Source: Ligustrum vulgare
Taxonomy: Eukaryota; Streptophyta; Magnoliopsida; Lamiales; Oleaceae
Length of the DNA stretch: 64,000 bases
Direction: 5' to 3'
Assembly (NCBI GenBank): GCA_963555705.1
Contig: OY743169.1
Coordinates: forward strand, 46,922,124 to 46,986,123
Shown here: positions 1 through 11,665 of the stretch, piece after piece
Position numbering within the stretch: position 1 is the stretch's first letter
How the letters are laid out: the number at the start of each line of letters is the position of its first letter
Notes under the pieces: model-generated
Seen by the model: only the letters and a program-made list of their open reading frames with translations
What the model was told of the DNA's origin: nothing
Database searches by the model: none
Program-made: the position numbers and the translations under genes

Positions 1-393
1 GAACTTGATTACAGGGAGTTCAATTTTCCTCTCTTTTGATGTAAATGGGTTGATAATCGACGGGGTGTTCGGGTGGATGAATTAGGCTTCACTTTGGTGG
101 ATTTTGGTCGGTTGGGTTATCTTGATGAGTCATTCATACTAGCATCACAAGCAAAACAGATATTTTACGTTCTTGATCCTGCCAATACTAAGTGGTCAGT
201 TGTCCTTCAGGGCAAGAGACATATTGTTGGCATTGGTGATGTGGTGGATGAAGAAGAGTACGATCATTTTGACGAAAATCCTCCATTTTCAGTTGGTATA
301 CAACCAGATGCGATTATAGGGGAAGATAATCTTGACACAAATTACATGCGTGAGGATCATGAAGAAGGATTGTGGGTTGACCGTCGCTTGTGA
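1..393 (+). pseudogene. TNP2 transposase C-terminal fragment (DUF4216 region)
   Basis: Frame 1 reads from the first base as the DUF4216 region that ends plant TNP2 transposases: residues resembling CKWVDNRRGV, then VDELGFTLVDFGRLGY, then FILASQAKQIFYVLDP and WSVVLQGK. A TGA at 37-39 interrupts this frame where the family normally has a basic residue, so the gene is broken here. The natural stop is near 393 after an acidic tail. The rest of the gene (DDE transposase core, DUF4218) lies before the window. The second CACTA element at 38126-38728 carries the equivalent domain in antisense, with a different sequence, so the two elements belong to different families. Confidence 0.85.
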
Positions 394-545
394 TTAATTA
401 ATTGTGTAAGATTGTTTACTTTCATACTTAGAACTTTTTAATTTTGTTCATATGTGCTCTACTCATTGCTAATATTCTTTATATATGCTTTATTCATTCT
501 TACTAACTTGTTTATATATTTTTGTTTATTTATATACGCAGATAG

Positions 546-3500
546 GTGCACAGTCCCGTGAAAGTCATGGTTGATTCTACCAGTTCATCTGATGATCAGA
601 ATATTAGTCAACCGAGAAAGACTAGAGGACCAACAACGTGCAGAAAGATGAGGAGGAAGGGGGATGAAGTAAAGGTTATTGAGTTTGATGATCGTAATAG
701 GCCAATCAGACCCCATAAGAAGAAGTTCAGGTCTTATATAGGGTCCGTGGTCCGTATTCATGTGGATATAAATATTAGTGATTGGCATAATGTCCCTAAA
801 GGCCTTAAAGATATGATTTGGGAAGACATAAAGGTATTAGATCACTTCAAACATATTAAAATTAATCAATCTTGTATATATATTTTTTTAGCATGGTATA
901 ACATCGCATATTATTGTTGTATTTCAGAAGGAGTTCAGCATACCCGATGACGAAAGGAAACAAATTATTTTAAAAGTTGCGGGGATGCGATGGAAAGATT
1001 TCAAGACTAGGTTGGTGCATAATTTCATTAACAATAAGCACCCAAAATATGCATCACCTCACCTACTCTGCTATATGATTACGTGACCAAAGAGAAATGG
1101 GAGCAGTTCAAGAAAGAGCATGAAACTGAGACTTTCAAGGTATATTTAATTGTACATGAAAAGTAGTGTGATGATTCTTATTAATTTCTTATTATCGAGT
1201 TGAAAACTAATGAATGTGATGCTTTATTTTTTCAAGGAAAAAAGCAAAAAGGCCAGGGAAAGCCGAGCACAACGAGCATCCACATTTTTTGGGCTCCACT
1301 GGTTATGCCGGGATGAGGCTACAGTGGCTTTTATCAGACCCACTGTCTTCGGCCTCTTCATGTGGGACAATTAGTTCATCCATATTAAGCAATGATTGCA
1401 GCTTAGATTGGATGCGAGCTAGATCAAAGAAGAAAGAAGACGGATCTTATTACATCCTCAATGAAAAAACAAGGGAGGTGTACGCAAAAATTGTAAGTGT
1501 AGCCTCCCAATTTTGTTTCGTAATATGAATTAAATTTCACTTCAGTACCTATATTTAGTTTTCATTTTTTTTTTTTGAAAACAGATTGAAAAATCTGAGG
1601 AAGCAACTCAAGGGACCTTTGTCCCTAAGAGATACCACGACGTCTTATCTGAAGCCTTTTGAAAACAGGATCATCCTGGTCGGGTTAGGGGATATGGTGT
1701 CTACGTCACGGTGAGGGATGTATATGGAAAACCTGATGCGGCCAGCAGACGATCGAGTGGACTTGTGTCTGTAGATGATATTAAGGATATTATCATGAAG
1801 GAGGTGGAGGTTGGTATCACCGAGCGGGTCAGAAAAGAGTATGCAGCAGAGGTACAGAGTAAGATCGACAGTATGCAGCAGAAATACGAAGCCCTCCTCC
1901 AGCGCATGGGCTTAAATGTTGATGCTGAAATGGACATAACTCCACATCCCCGACCACCAACTCGCAGTAGTTTCTATTCAGTTAATCCAGATCCATTTGA
2001 TGACCTTGAGGTATTTAATATTAAATTGTTTTTGAATATTATCGATTATATTCCAATTATTAGGGGTAACATTGATTTTCAATCATGTTGAACAATAGAA
2101 GCCGATCCATTGTCGTCTCACCGTAAGTTGTAATGGTGAGAATCAAATAGTGGCTAGGGGAATGGTTTTTCCATACGGACCAGATATTGTTGTGCACCAT
2201 CAACAACTCTTGGTTGATCATGTTAAAGTGTCAGTTGATGATGTTGTACAAGGTTCCGAAGAGTCCCTTCTTCCAGTGCCATCTCTATACTACACTAGGG
2301 TGGGGGAAGCTATTGGAAGCTTCTGTCAATGGCCTAAAAATTTGGTGATTTTAGGAGAGGTAATAATAATTTTTATTTACATGACGTTTCTTTTGAATTT
2401 TACTCACTTTTAAAATTATATTAGACGTGTTATGATGATAAAAATTCTGTAATTGCAGGAAGAATTGACAAAAAAGATAAAAAAATTGAAAAAAGTAAAA
2501 ATACCCAGAGTTTTGATCTATCATCTACCCGACGACTCTCGCTCGTTGATGATGCAACGTTGCAACGTTTGGGTGATAGTTGCAAGCGGCTACACGCTCT
2601 GGTCCTTACATTTCCTGTTGTACAGACTACATCCAATTGCCTTTAGATGCATCTGTGCTTCATCACATGGACGATGAAAGTCTTTATGTTACAATCGACG
2701 ACATCACCAACTTGCTTTCAATGAGATGGCTGAATATATCTATCTTGCAAGTATTCATAATGTAAGACTGTTTAATGCATATATATATATATATATATCT
2801 TTCATTTAAATTTTCATTTTATTTTATTCATTGATTATTATTTTTAGGTTCCTTCATGGGCTGTGTAAGGAAATCGATATTCAGTCAGTTGGATTTATGT
2901 GTCCGTCAAAGATTGCGTCAATCGGAGTAAAAACACAAGAAGATAGTGTTGTGAGTTACATGGTTGAAGCAATGACGGCACTGAGATCCAAGAAATTCAT
3001 TTTAGCTCCGTACTTCCAGGGGTAAGATCTTTTTTACTTAAAATTTGAACCATTAGACATTTCAATGTGTATTTACACGTTCATAATACGTAGGAATCAT
3101 TGGACGTTGCTTGTGATATGTTGCGAAGCCAACAAGGTGTGCTTCATAGATTCAGCTCAATCTTGTAAGCGTACCATAGAAATCAAGCCTTCATTGAATA
3201 TGTAAGTAATTATTGCATTGTTCATGGTTTTTAGTTTACTGCAAGGTGGATATATAAGTTGGGCTAGTTTCATAGAATAATCGTGGAGAATTTGATGTGA
3301 AATTAATGTGTATATGTTGTGATTATGATAGTTGTTAGGATAGTTTTCAATAATAGGTCTCATTACAGGTTGGATAAGTTCAATTTTTAGGGGAGACTCT
3401 GTCAAAATTTTTGTAGAATTTTTGTATTTCATTATTATATCTATAACTTATTCATGATATCCATCGAAATTTTAGGGCATTCCGAGCATTTTGGTCATTA

Positions 3501-3588
3501 GAAGGCCAGAGGACACATTCCAATGTAAATTGGAAAAAAATCTTGGTATGAAAACTAGCTAAGCTTTCCAAGTTTTTACAAATCTCTG

Positions 3589-3641
<53 letters not shown>

Positions 3642-3943
3642 CTTTCATTAGATATTAATTTTAAAGGTTCAAATTTCAGTGTTCTCCACAACTTGGAGGA
3701 GATGAGTGTGGCTACTATGTTATGAGAAACATGTTGGAGATAGTCACGGCTCATTCTCAACTTACTTCTCTAGACAAGGTAAAAGTTATTTATACGATTT
3801 CTATTTTATAAACATAATAATTATTAATTCTTTTTAATTGTTTTTAGGCATTTCAAGAATTTTACTCAATGGAGGAAATCGACGAGGTTCGAAATTTATG
3901 GGCTCAATACTTTGTCAAAAACTGTGTGTATTTTGATTTTTAA
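546..3943 (+). pseudogene. CACTA second gene: Transposase_24 plus Ulp1-like C48 protease
   Basis: Eleven apparent exons with GT-AG borders can be traced: about 546-833, 928-1139, 1237-1492, 1585-2010, 2099-2359, 2459-2750, 2848-3021, 3094-3201, 3476-3545, 3680-3778 and 3848-3943. The first four match the plant Ptta/En/Spm Transposase_24 pattern (RSYIGSVVR, MRWKDFKTRL, GSTGYAGMRLQW, HPGRVRGYG). Exon 5 resembles the DUF8039-type region ending in GEAIGSFCQWPKNLVI. Exons 7-11 form a Ulp1/SUMO-protease-like domain with His in NHW (CAT 3098-3100), Asp in DSAQS (GAT 3149-3151), Gln (CAA 3689-3691) and Cys in DECGYYV (TGT 3707-3709), so the catalytic residues survive. Frame breaks near 1060, 1270 and 1660 make it a pseudogene. 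Ulp1-carrying CACTA and MULE elements are known in plants; what the protease does for the element is unresolved. Confidence 0.85.
3592..3640. repeat. (TA)n microsatellite in an intron
   Basis: An uninterrupted run of alternating T and A of about 45 bases lies in the intron between the two Ulp1-like exons of the CACTA gene. Similar shorter runs occur at 2778-2798 and 4024-4052. Confidence 0.95.
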
Positions 3944-4016
3944 TGTTATTTATGTACAAATTTGTTGACAAATTAATTTAAAATTCTATTCGTTGAGTTA
4001 TTTAATTTTGTTATGC

Positions 4017-4055
<39 letters not shown>

Positions 4056-4113
4056 TTGATAATTGTTGATTATTGATTGTTGATGGGATGTAATGTGAAC
4101 AAAATATAATATA

Positions 4114-4136
4114 CAGGTGTGTGTGTGTGTGTGTGG
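4114..4136. repeat. (GT)n microsatellite
   Basis: About ten GT units lie just inside the subterminal region of the CACTA element and are followed by a short GC-rich stretch (GGCGGCGCGCGCG). Confidence 0.9.
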
Positions 4137-4191
4137 CGGCGCGCGCGTGTATAGGAGGTCTGTAGGGGTGGGGGCTGGTAAGATCAATAAA

Positions 4192-4559
4192 AGGCGTCGG
4201 TTCTGCCCTTTAACCGACGCCTTTAAATGGACTCATGGGCGTCGGTTGTAGGGGCACAACTGACTCCTTCAACGGTACTTTGGACGTCGGATGTTACCCT
4301 ACATTCAACGCCCATGATGGTACTTTGGGCGTCGATTGTAGGTACTTTGGGCGTCGGTTGTACCCTTACAACCGACGCCCATAGTTATGTTTTAGGCGTC
4401 GGTCTGTACCCTACAACCGACGCCTTTTGTAGTCTTCAGGCGACGGTTTGCAACCGACGCCTAAACTCTGAACATTGTGCGTCGCTGTCATAGGCGTCGC
4501 TGCTACAACCGACGCGAATAACCCTTTACAACCGACGAATAGCCGTTTCTGTACTAGTG
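4192..4559. repeat. CACTA subterminal repeats and right terminal inverted repeat
   Basis: The 10-mer GGCGTCGGTT and its complement AACCGACGCC recur at least ten times in both orientations between 4192 and 4525, often as close inverted pairs that could form hairpins. The region ends with the terminal repeat AGCCGTTTCTGTACTAGTG. Such subterminal arrays are the usual TNPA-type binding regions of CACTA elements. Binding here is inferred. Confidence 0.88.
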
Positions 4560-4562
4560 TCC

Positions 4563-4839
4563 TAAAATGTGAAGAAATGTACGGGAGAAATCTTCCTTAC
4601 CCTAAATCAATGGAAGACATCAGTCAAATGATGCTGGTCTGTGGAGTTGCTAAAGTAAACATACTAGGGAATCATTTTACCTGGCCTAATGGAAGAATGT
4701 GGGAGAAACTTGACATTAATGATTACTAGATAAATGTTTTTGAAGGCCTTTTTCCTGTTATTCTCAACGGAGAGGCTTTTTTCCTATTATTCTCAACGGA
4801 GACACATCCGATCATAGTCATATATGTGGTGTCAACATT
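4563..4839 (+). pseudogene. LINE endonuclease fragment
   Basis: The plus strand reads EEMYGRNLPYPKSMEDIS, then ILGNHFTWPNGRMWEKLD, which matches the end of the apurinic/apyrimidinic-type endonuclease of plant L1 LINEs (the G-x-FTW-x-N motif), followed by a degraded SDH-like stretch near 4802. It starts exactly where the CACTA element ends and stops where a MITE begins, so it is a slice of a larger LINE. The upstream part of the endonuclease should lie beyond the left end of the CACTA element, outside the window. Stops are present. Confidence 0.75.
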
Positions 4840-4842
4840 ATT

Positions 4843-5220
4843 AACTACAAGAATTTGGCCCAATAGAGACGACAAAAGTCGTCTTTAAATGATCTAAAGT
4901 CGTCTTTATTAGTTATTAGAGACGACAAAAAAGTCGTCTCTATTGGTCGACCAGTAAAGACGACTTTTTAAGTTGTCTCTATTGGTTGTCAATTAATAGA
5001 GACGACATTGTAATGTCGTCTCTATTAATTGACAACAAATAGAGACGACATTACAATGTCATCTCTATTGATCGATCAATAGAGACGACGTTGTAATGTC
5101 GTCTATTGGTTGACAATTAATAGCTTAAAAAGTCGTGTCGTCTATATTGATCGACCAATAGAGACGACTTTTCACGTCGTCTCTAGTTTTTGGTCTTTTT
5201 CGCTCTTTTTTCTTGTAGTG
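4843..5220. mobile_element. CACTA-type MITE, 378 bp, target duplication ATT
   Basis: The left end AACTACAAGAA (first base changed from C) and right end TTCTTGTAGTG form CACTA-style terminal inverted repeats. ATT flanks both sides (4840-4842 and 5221-5223). The interior is a series of AGAGACGAC / GTCGTCTCT units in alternating orientation, separated by TATTGGTCGACC-like spacers, resembling subterminal repeats without any coding sequence. It splits the LINE between endonuclease and reverse transcriptase. It is non-autonomous and belongs to a family different from both larger CACTA elements here. Confidence 0.88.
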
Positions 5221-5223
5221 ATT

Positions 5224-7860
5224 CCTTACTCTAGAGGCTTATATGGATTTTTCTATGAACTAAAAGGGCTGAATTTGAAACAAAATTCTGGGGAAAATGG
5301 TTAAATCAAGGAGATAGAAATTCAAAGTTCTTCCATGTTAAAAAGCATAAAAGTCAGAGCAAGATTTTACAGACTCAACAGGAAAAGTAGTATTTTCTTA
5401 TCTGATACTAAGGAAATTCAACAATCTGCTATTGATTTCTTTTCTAATATGCTGTCTATTGAAACCATTAAAGATTGTGAGGAGCTATTGGATCTTATAC
5501 CAAAGCTAATAATTTTAAAAGAGAATGTTTGTCTTAACTCTCAACCTGAAATGGAAGAAATACATAAAATGGTGTTCTACATGGTTAAAGAAAGTGCGGC
5601 TAGATCTGATGGTTCCCCTACGATATTTTACTAGATATGTTGGAACACTATCAAATTGGATCTACTTGAAGTTGTTAGAGATTTATTTAATGAGAAAAAT
5701 ATACCAGAAGGAGTGGTTGCCACTACTATAGCGCTTACCCCTAAAAAGACTATTGCTACCAGCTAGAAGAACTTTAGACCAATCACTATGTGCAATGTTC
5801 TCAACAAAGTCCTGACTATGACTCTTTCAAATAGACAGAACAATATTCTCCTGAAACTGCTATAGTGGGTTTATTACTTGCTCAAGAACTAGTCTTCCAA
5901 CTGGATAATAAATATAGGGGTTGAAATGTGATTATGAAATTAGATATGGCAAAAGGCTTATGATAGAGTTGAATGGCCTTTCCTCATTGGAGTGATGACA
6001 AAATTCCACTTCAATACTGAATGGATAGATAAGGTACAGAGGTACATTAGTAATTACAGTTTTTCTATCTTATTAAATGGTGAATTGAAGGGTTATTTTA
6101 GCTATTAGGGGGATTAGGCAAGGAGATCCAATTTCTCCTTGTTTATCCTTTTGGCAGAAAGCCCCTCAAGATGTTTGGACTTAATCTTTACCAGAAATCC
6201 ATTATTGGATTATGATTGTGGGAGATACATTCCTATATCTCATTTAGCCTTTGCTAATTATGTAGTAATCTTTACCAATGGTAAAAAATATCTATTGACA
6301 AAATCATAACCTTTCTTAATATATACTCTAAAGGATCTAGGTACTCAGCATCAAGAAGTTGTGGCCAGAAGGACATCTATCAAGTATCAACCTCTCACTT
6401 TCACCTACCTGGGGGTTCCACTTCATAAAAGGAGAAAGAAAGCTTGCTTGTTTAATGGTTTAATCAACCAAATCATCAATAGCACAAAATGTTATCTGCT
6501 GGTGGGAGATTGACTCTCATCAAGACCGTGCTTAATTCTATACCATTGCACCTTATTCAAACTTTGAGTGTGCTTAAAGGGATTGATAGATTGTTTAATG
6601 ATTATGTCTAGGGTGATGCCTCTCAATCTAAACAAATTTATTTGTCCTCGTGGGAAAAATTGTGTTTTCCTACTAATGAAGGAGGTCTTGGATTTGGATC
6701 CCTAAAGGATATGAGCATGGCCTTTGATTGCAAGCTGGAGTGCAAAGTTTAGGAAGCAAGATTCACTTTTTGGTGGGGGTACTGAGTCCAAATATTGCAT
6801 ATCTATTTGTGCCTCCTTGGTCATTTTCGGCATAAGGATTTACCTATATGGAAAATGATTCAACATGTGGAACCTAATATATCTGGGAAGGTTGGGGAAG
6901 TAAAAATTGATTTTATGTTTGATCAATGGTTGAGGTCTGGCCACATTTATAACAGATGCAATATGTCTTCAAATGTTCAGAAATATGTTCGGGAATACAG
7001 AAAGGATAATGATGGCGATGCTGATAAATCGTCAAGAATCCTCCCTCAAGTATTTGTGTAGAAGAAATCATGGGAATTCTTATATCAGCTCAACTTGATA
7101 AAATATATTGGAAAACTAGCTCATTTGGACTTCTAACTTCAGAACTGCATGGATCAACTCAGACAAAAATATACCATACAACTCACATTCAAGCATATTT
7201 GGAATGAAAAGGTCCCATCAAAGATTTCGATGTTTATTTGATGACATTGGCATAATTAGATTCCAATGGATAAGATCATTCAACTTAAATCCAAAGCGCA
7301 GATCCCCTTGAAATTCCAATGTTGCGCTCACCAGGAAACCATATGCCATGTTTTTATCAAAGGAAAAACGGCTAAAGAAGTTTGGAACCATTATTTCAAC
7401 AGAGATACCTATGTGCAATCATCCCAGATCCCTGTGTATGCATTGGATTACCCAGTAGAAGGTACAACCAGGTGACTCAAACTCCCTTGTTTCCTTAGTA
7501 ACTATGTAATTCCTTTGGCTGAAAAGGAATGGAGCTAAGTATAAGGGTATCCCTATGAGCCATATTAGAGTAATAAAAAGGACTAATTACTTGATTGACA
7601 GCTTATATAACAGTGAACTTAATCCTCAGAAAAATACAAATGATAGCAAACCTAGTGATATGGGAAAAACCACATGTTCATTGGGTTAAACTTAATACTG
7701 ATGGGGCTCTCAAAAATGACTCCCAAGCTTCTGGAGGAGGGATTATCAGAGACGGACATGGGAAGTTCTATGGGGATTTCATGATTTCTATGGAAATTGC
7801 TCTATAGTTGAAGCTGAGCTAAGAGCTATATTTACTGGCATTGACACTTGCATTGTTGTA
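5224..7860 (+). pseudogene. LINE reverse transcriptase and first half of RNase H, degraded
   Basis: Scattered plus-strand segments match plant L1-type ORF2. They include a GDRNSKFFH linker (about 5310), EGVVATTIALTPKK and FRPIT (about 5710-5790), an FA-x-x-VVIF segment near 6250 where the FADD catalytic motif has decayed to FANY, a C-terminal region, and an RNase H start with NTDGAL and GGGIIRDGHG (7690-7770). Numerous stops and frameshifts break every segment. A gypsy element inserted at 7866 cuts RNase H in two; the second half resumes at 13049. It is clearly inactive and is the oldest layer of this nest. Confidence 0.8.
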
Positions 7861-7865
7861 GGGAT

Positions 7866-8323
7866 CTGACGCACGCAGAAACGTAGATAAATGAAAACAA
7901 CACAAATTTAATACGTTGATTCGAATGAATACCGAATTGAATTGACTGCAAATTGGAGAAAACTCCAAGAACACAATGTTTATTTGTCAAAAACTGCTGC
8001 AAAACGTGAGAGAACTCCCCTTAAATATAAAACCCTAACCCTAAATGCGCAATGCTGAAAAATGACTAAAATGCCCCCAAAAAAACATAAAACAATTTAA
8101 AGAATGTCCGTTTTCACTGTCTAAACGATCTCGAAAGGCTAAAATCTGTCATACGTCATAGCAAAGCAGTGAGTCTTGTCCGGCTCGTCGAGACCTTTCC
8201 AAAAAGTACTTATGGGCCCAAAACGGACATCGTATGACCCTGTTATGACCAATTCTTTGAAAACTTCAAAACCGAACGATCTCCCGCGTCCAAATAAGCC
8301 AATGCTCTATCCTCGACTCCATC
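7866..8323 (-). repeat. 3' LTR of the gypsy element
   Basis: This matches 12585-13043 along its whole length with roughly 7-8% differences counted by eye, many of them transitions. On the minus strand it is preceded by a purine tract GAGAGAA (8325-8331 on the plus strand), the likely polypurine tract. The divergence points to an insertion that is not recent. Confidence 0.9.
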
Positions 8324-9451
8324 ATTCTCTCGGGGGTCGAGAAGATTCGACCCCGAATCGCCAGCCCCCTCATCGTCCGAGGAACTGTCACTAAGGAATG
8401 GAACTAGGTGCTTAACATTGAACACATCAGCAGTACAAATGTGGCTAGGCAACTTTAAATGGTAGGCATTGGGATTAATTTTCTCCACAATCTCAATGGG
8501 ACCAATCTTGCGAGATGACAACTTGTTGTATTCATGGGCAGGGAAACGATCTTTAGTGAGGACTTCCCAAACAAAATCACCTACCTCAAATTCAACATGC
8601 CGACGATGGGAATCAGTTGCGCGCTTATACTTGGCAGTGGCTGCGACCAAGTTGTCGTGAGCTGCGGAGTGTACACGTTGCAGCCCCTCGATGAAATCAG
8701 CTGCACGTCCATGAATGCGGGTAGCAGTCGACAAAGATAAAAAATCCAAGGGCCCACGAGGAATCATGGAATATACAATCTGAAAGGGACAATAACCAGT
8801 GTTGCGATTAACTGCCACATTATGAGCGAACTCGGCCTGACAAAGCTGTTGGTCCCAAGACTTAACGTTATCACCAACCAAACAACGCAACAGGTTACCC
8901 AGGGAACGGTTCACGACCTCTGTCTGGCCGTCGGTTTGTGGATGGTAGGCACTACTGAAATTCAACGACGTGTTGGCCATGCGCCACAAACTGCGCCGAA
9001 ATGGCTGAGAAACCGTGTGTCACGATCGAACACAATCGAAGCTGGCAGGCCATGTAGACGGTAAATCTCACGAAAGAACAGTTGAGCCACATGAACCGAA
9101 TCCGCAGTACGTTTACACGAAATGAAATGCACCATTTTGGAAAAGCGATCAACCACAAAAAATCGAATCAAATCCCCGTTGAGTACGAGGAAAGCCCAGC
9201 ACAAAATCCATGCTAATATCAGTCCATGGCTGAGTCGGAATAGGGAGTGGATGATACAAACCAGCGTTAGTTGTTGATCCCTTGGAAACATGGCAGATAC
9301 GACAACACCCCACATCCCGCGAAACATCCCGCCGCAAAGATGGCCAGAAAAATGTACGACCCACCAATTCCACTGTTCTATCACGACCAACATGCCCAGT
9401 ACCATGAAGTTCGGCTATAATTTTTGCACGCAACTGCAATCCGGAATACAC
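8243..9451 (-). pseudogene. Gypsy integrase
   Basis: An HHCC zinc-binding part ([11 protein letters not shown] ... CRICHVSKG) is followed by a DDE core spread over three frames: Asp in TDISMDF (9210-9240), Asp in IVFDRDTRF (near 9030) and Glu in HPQTDGQTEVVN (near 8915). The C-terminal part reads KIGPIEIVEKINPNAYHLKL and FNVKHLVPFLSDSSSDDE, a GPY/F-like module with an acidic tail. Frameshifts near 9170 and 8990 break it. It ends at the 3' LTR. Confidence 0.9.
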
Positions 9452-10008
9452 AGCTGCAAACCCCGGAAGAGAAAACCGTCAGAAAGCACATACTCAGAAG
9501 TCTGTTCTGAATGAAGATCATTCATAACATGGCTAAAGAACGGATCAACAGCATAAAGATTGCGAAATGTATCAAAACCCGGCACAGCCACCCTCAAATC
9601 TGTTAACAACAGGTGACGCCGACTCAAGGCATCTGCAACTTTGTTCGAAGCACCAAATTTGTGCTTAATAACAAAGGTAAACTGTTGCAAATAAGTTGTC
9701 CAAGACGCATGGCGTGCTGAGATATTAGCCTGGCTAGCCAAATGCTTTAACGCCTCATGGTCAGTAAATAAAACAAACTCTCGCTGGACCAGGTAATGCC
9801 GCCAATGATGAATGGCCTGAACCACTGCATAGAATTCGACATCATAAGTGCTATAACGACTGCACGCACCCGAGAGTTTCTCACTGAAATAGGCAACCGG
9901 ACGCCCACCCTGGCTTAAAACCGCCCCGATTCCCACTTTGGAAGCATCACAGTGCAACTCAAAAGGAATGCAAAAATCAGGCAAAATGAGGACTGGTGCT
10001 GAAGTCAA
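9415..10008 (-). pseudogene. Gypsy RNase H domain
   Basis: It reads LPDFCIPFELHCDASKVGIG, GRPVAYFSEKL, YSTYDVEFYAVVQAIHHWRH, FVLFTDHEALKHL and NKVADALSRR, which is the RNase H domain that removes template RNA during reverse transcription. The acidic residues in CDAS, DVEFYA and FTDH are visible. A stop and frame change near 10010 separate it from the polymerase. Confidence 0.9.
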
Positions 10009-10030
10009 CTTCTGCTTGATAAGGTGACTT

Positions 10031-11111
10031 CTATTTCATACAATCAGTAACAGGGGCCATGATGGTACTGAAATGTGAAATGAAACTTCGATAAAAGGAT
10101 GCCAACCCGTGAAAGCTGCGGACATCAGTGAGGGTACAGGGAGTTGGCCACTCCCAAATGGCAGCCACCTTAGCATCATCTACTGCAATACCATTCCCCG
10201 AAATCAGATAACCCAAAAACAATACTTGTTCAACAAGGAAAAGACACTTACTGGGGGCGGCAAAAAACTTCTCCTCACGAAGAATAAGAAAAATTGACCG
10301 CATGTGTTGCAAGTGCTCCGGGATAGTGCGGCTATAGACAAGAATCTCGTCAAAATAAACCACAATGCAAGTACCAATCAACGACCGAAGCGCCTGATTC
10401 ATAACCCGCATGAATGTGCTAGGAGCGTTCGACAGACTGAACGGCATAACAAGCCACTCAAACAACCCTTCAAGCGTCTTAAATGCAGTCTTCCACTCAT
10501 CACCGGGGCGAATCCGAATCTGGTGGTACCCACTTTTCAAGTCCAGCTTGCTAAAAATTGTTGCGCCACTCAATTGGTCCAAAAGATCATCAAGCCGAGG
10601 GATAGGAAAACGATAACAAATAGTGATTTTATTAATTGCGCGGCTATCCACACACATGCGCCAAGTACCGTCCTTCTTAGGGATTAGAAGGGCCGGGACT
10701 GCACAAGGGCTCAAACTCTCACGAACATGCCCTTTCCACAACAACTCCTCAACCTGCCTCCGTAATTCCTCATGCTCCGCCGGACTCATTCGGTAATGCG
10801 GTCGATTAGGGAGAGAAACACCCGGAACCAAATCGATCTGATGCTGAATGTCACGAAGGGGGGAGGGGGGGCAAACCCAATGGTAAATCAGACGGGAGAA
10901 TGTCGCAAAACTCTTCTAATAATGCAGAAACCTCAGGTGGAACGGACACTCCTTCAGAAACTGGCTTCCCAATCAACAAAAACACCCTAGTCTCGGCCAA
11001 CAATTCCTTCTCAAACTGAGTGCGAGATAAGAACAGCGAAGGGCCTGTCTCGCGAGGAGTCACAGTTTGGGGAAGGGATGGCATCAAGACAACACGAACT
11101 CCATCGAACAC
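10031..11111 (-). pseudogene. Gypsy reverse transcriptase
   Basis: After a linker ending [17 protein letters not shown] (10851-11111) the domain reads [87 protein letters not shown] and [11 protein letters not shown], the full motif series of Ty3-gypsy polymerases. The catalytic Y-x-D-D is changed to Y-F-D-E, which should abolish activity. The linker and domain are in different frames, with the break at a G-rich run near 10860. Confidence 0.92.
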
Positions 11112-11548
11112 AAAATGTAAGTATTCTTACGACCATCATGTAAAACTGCCCTATCAAACTGCCACGGTCGTCCTAACAAGATATGACATGCATCCATGGG
11201 GGTAACATCACAAGAAATAATCTCCTTATACTTGCTACCAACAGAGAAGGGGACAGAAGCACGACGATCAACAGTAAAAGCGACATTCTTCTGCAGCCAC
11301 GAAATCTGATAAGGTTGAGGGTGTGATTCTATTGGTAATGCAAGCTTTGTTACAGCCTCCTTGGAAATAATGTTCTCGCAAGATCCCCCATCGATAATAA
11401 AACGACAGACCTTACCATTAACCGTGCAAGTCGATTCAAACAATCGGTTTCGCTGGACAACAATGTCATCACCACGGGGAGCAAGACAAGTGTGCCGCAG
11501 GGACAGAATTACCCCCGGGGGAAGATGCACTAGAGGGAGGATTCCCAC
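11084..11548 (-). pseudogene. Gypsy aspartic protease
   Basis: The segment has VNGKVCRFIIDGGSCENIIS, matching the active-site region of plant gypsy proteases (D-[ST]-G or D-G-G with a following Ser/Cys), and the downstream DACHILLGRPWQFDR flap/C-terminal signature. The active-site Asp is present. It lies between gag and reverse transcriptase in one uninterrupted frame but is out of frame with the gag fragment upstream. Confidence 0.85.
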
Positions 11549-11665
11549 GCCTGCACCAGCCTGTGTGATAGATGGAGGCAGCCCCTATCGTGGACCGCTA
11601 CTTGACGCAGCTGCGGGAGCGAGGCCAAAACTACGACGCAATGCTTGTTTCTCCAGCAAAATAGC

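Larger units (their letters stand above)
1..4559 (+). mobile_element. CACTA (En/Spm) transposon, right part
   Basis: The right end is clear: the sequence finishes GTTTCTGTACTAGTG at 4559, the inverse of a CACTA terminus, and is preceded by many subterminal GGCGTCGGTT units in both orientations. Inside lie the end of a TNP2 transposase gene (1-393) and a second gene with Transposase_24 and Ulp1-like protease regions (546-3943), the usual two-gene content of plant CACTA elements. The left end lies before the window, so the target duplication (right copy expected at 4560-4562, TCC) cannot be checked. Beyond 4562 LINE endonuclease sequence resumes, so the element appears to have inserted into a LINE. 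Both genes contain stops or frame breaks, so the copy is probably inactive. Confidence 0.9.

Noticed and set aside
3157..3760. Minus-strand open frames opposite the Ulp1-like exons
   Set aside because: Low complexity (one includes a Tyr-Ile run from (TA)n) and antisense to well-supported protease exons.
4190..4525. Short palindromic GGCGTCGG repeats considered as a CRISPR-like or regulatory array
   Set aside because: Position next to a CACTA terminus and mixed orientation identify them as subterminal repeats.
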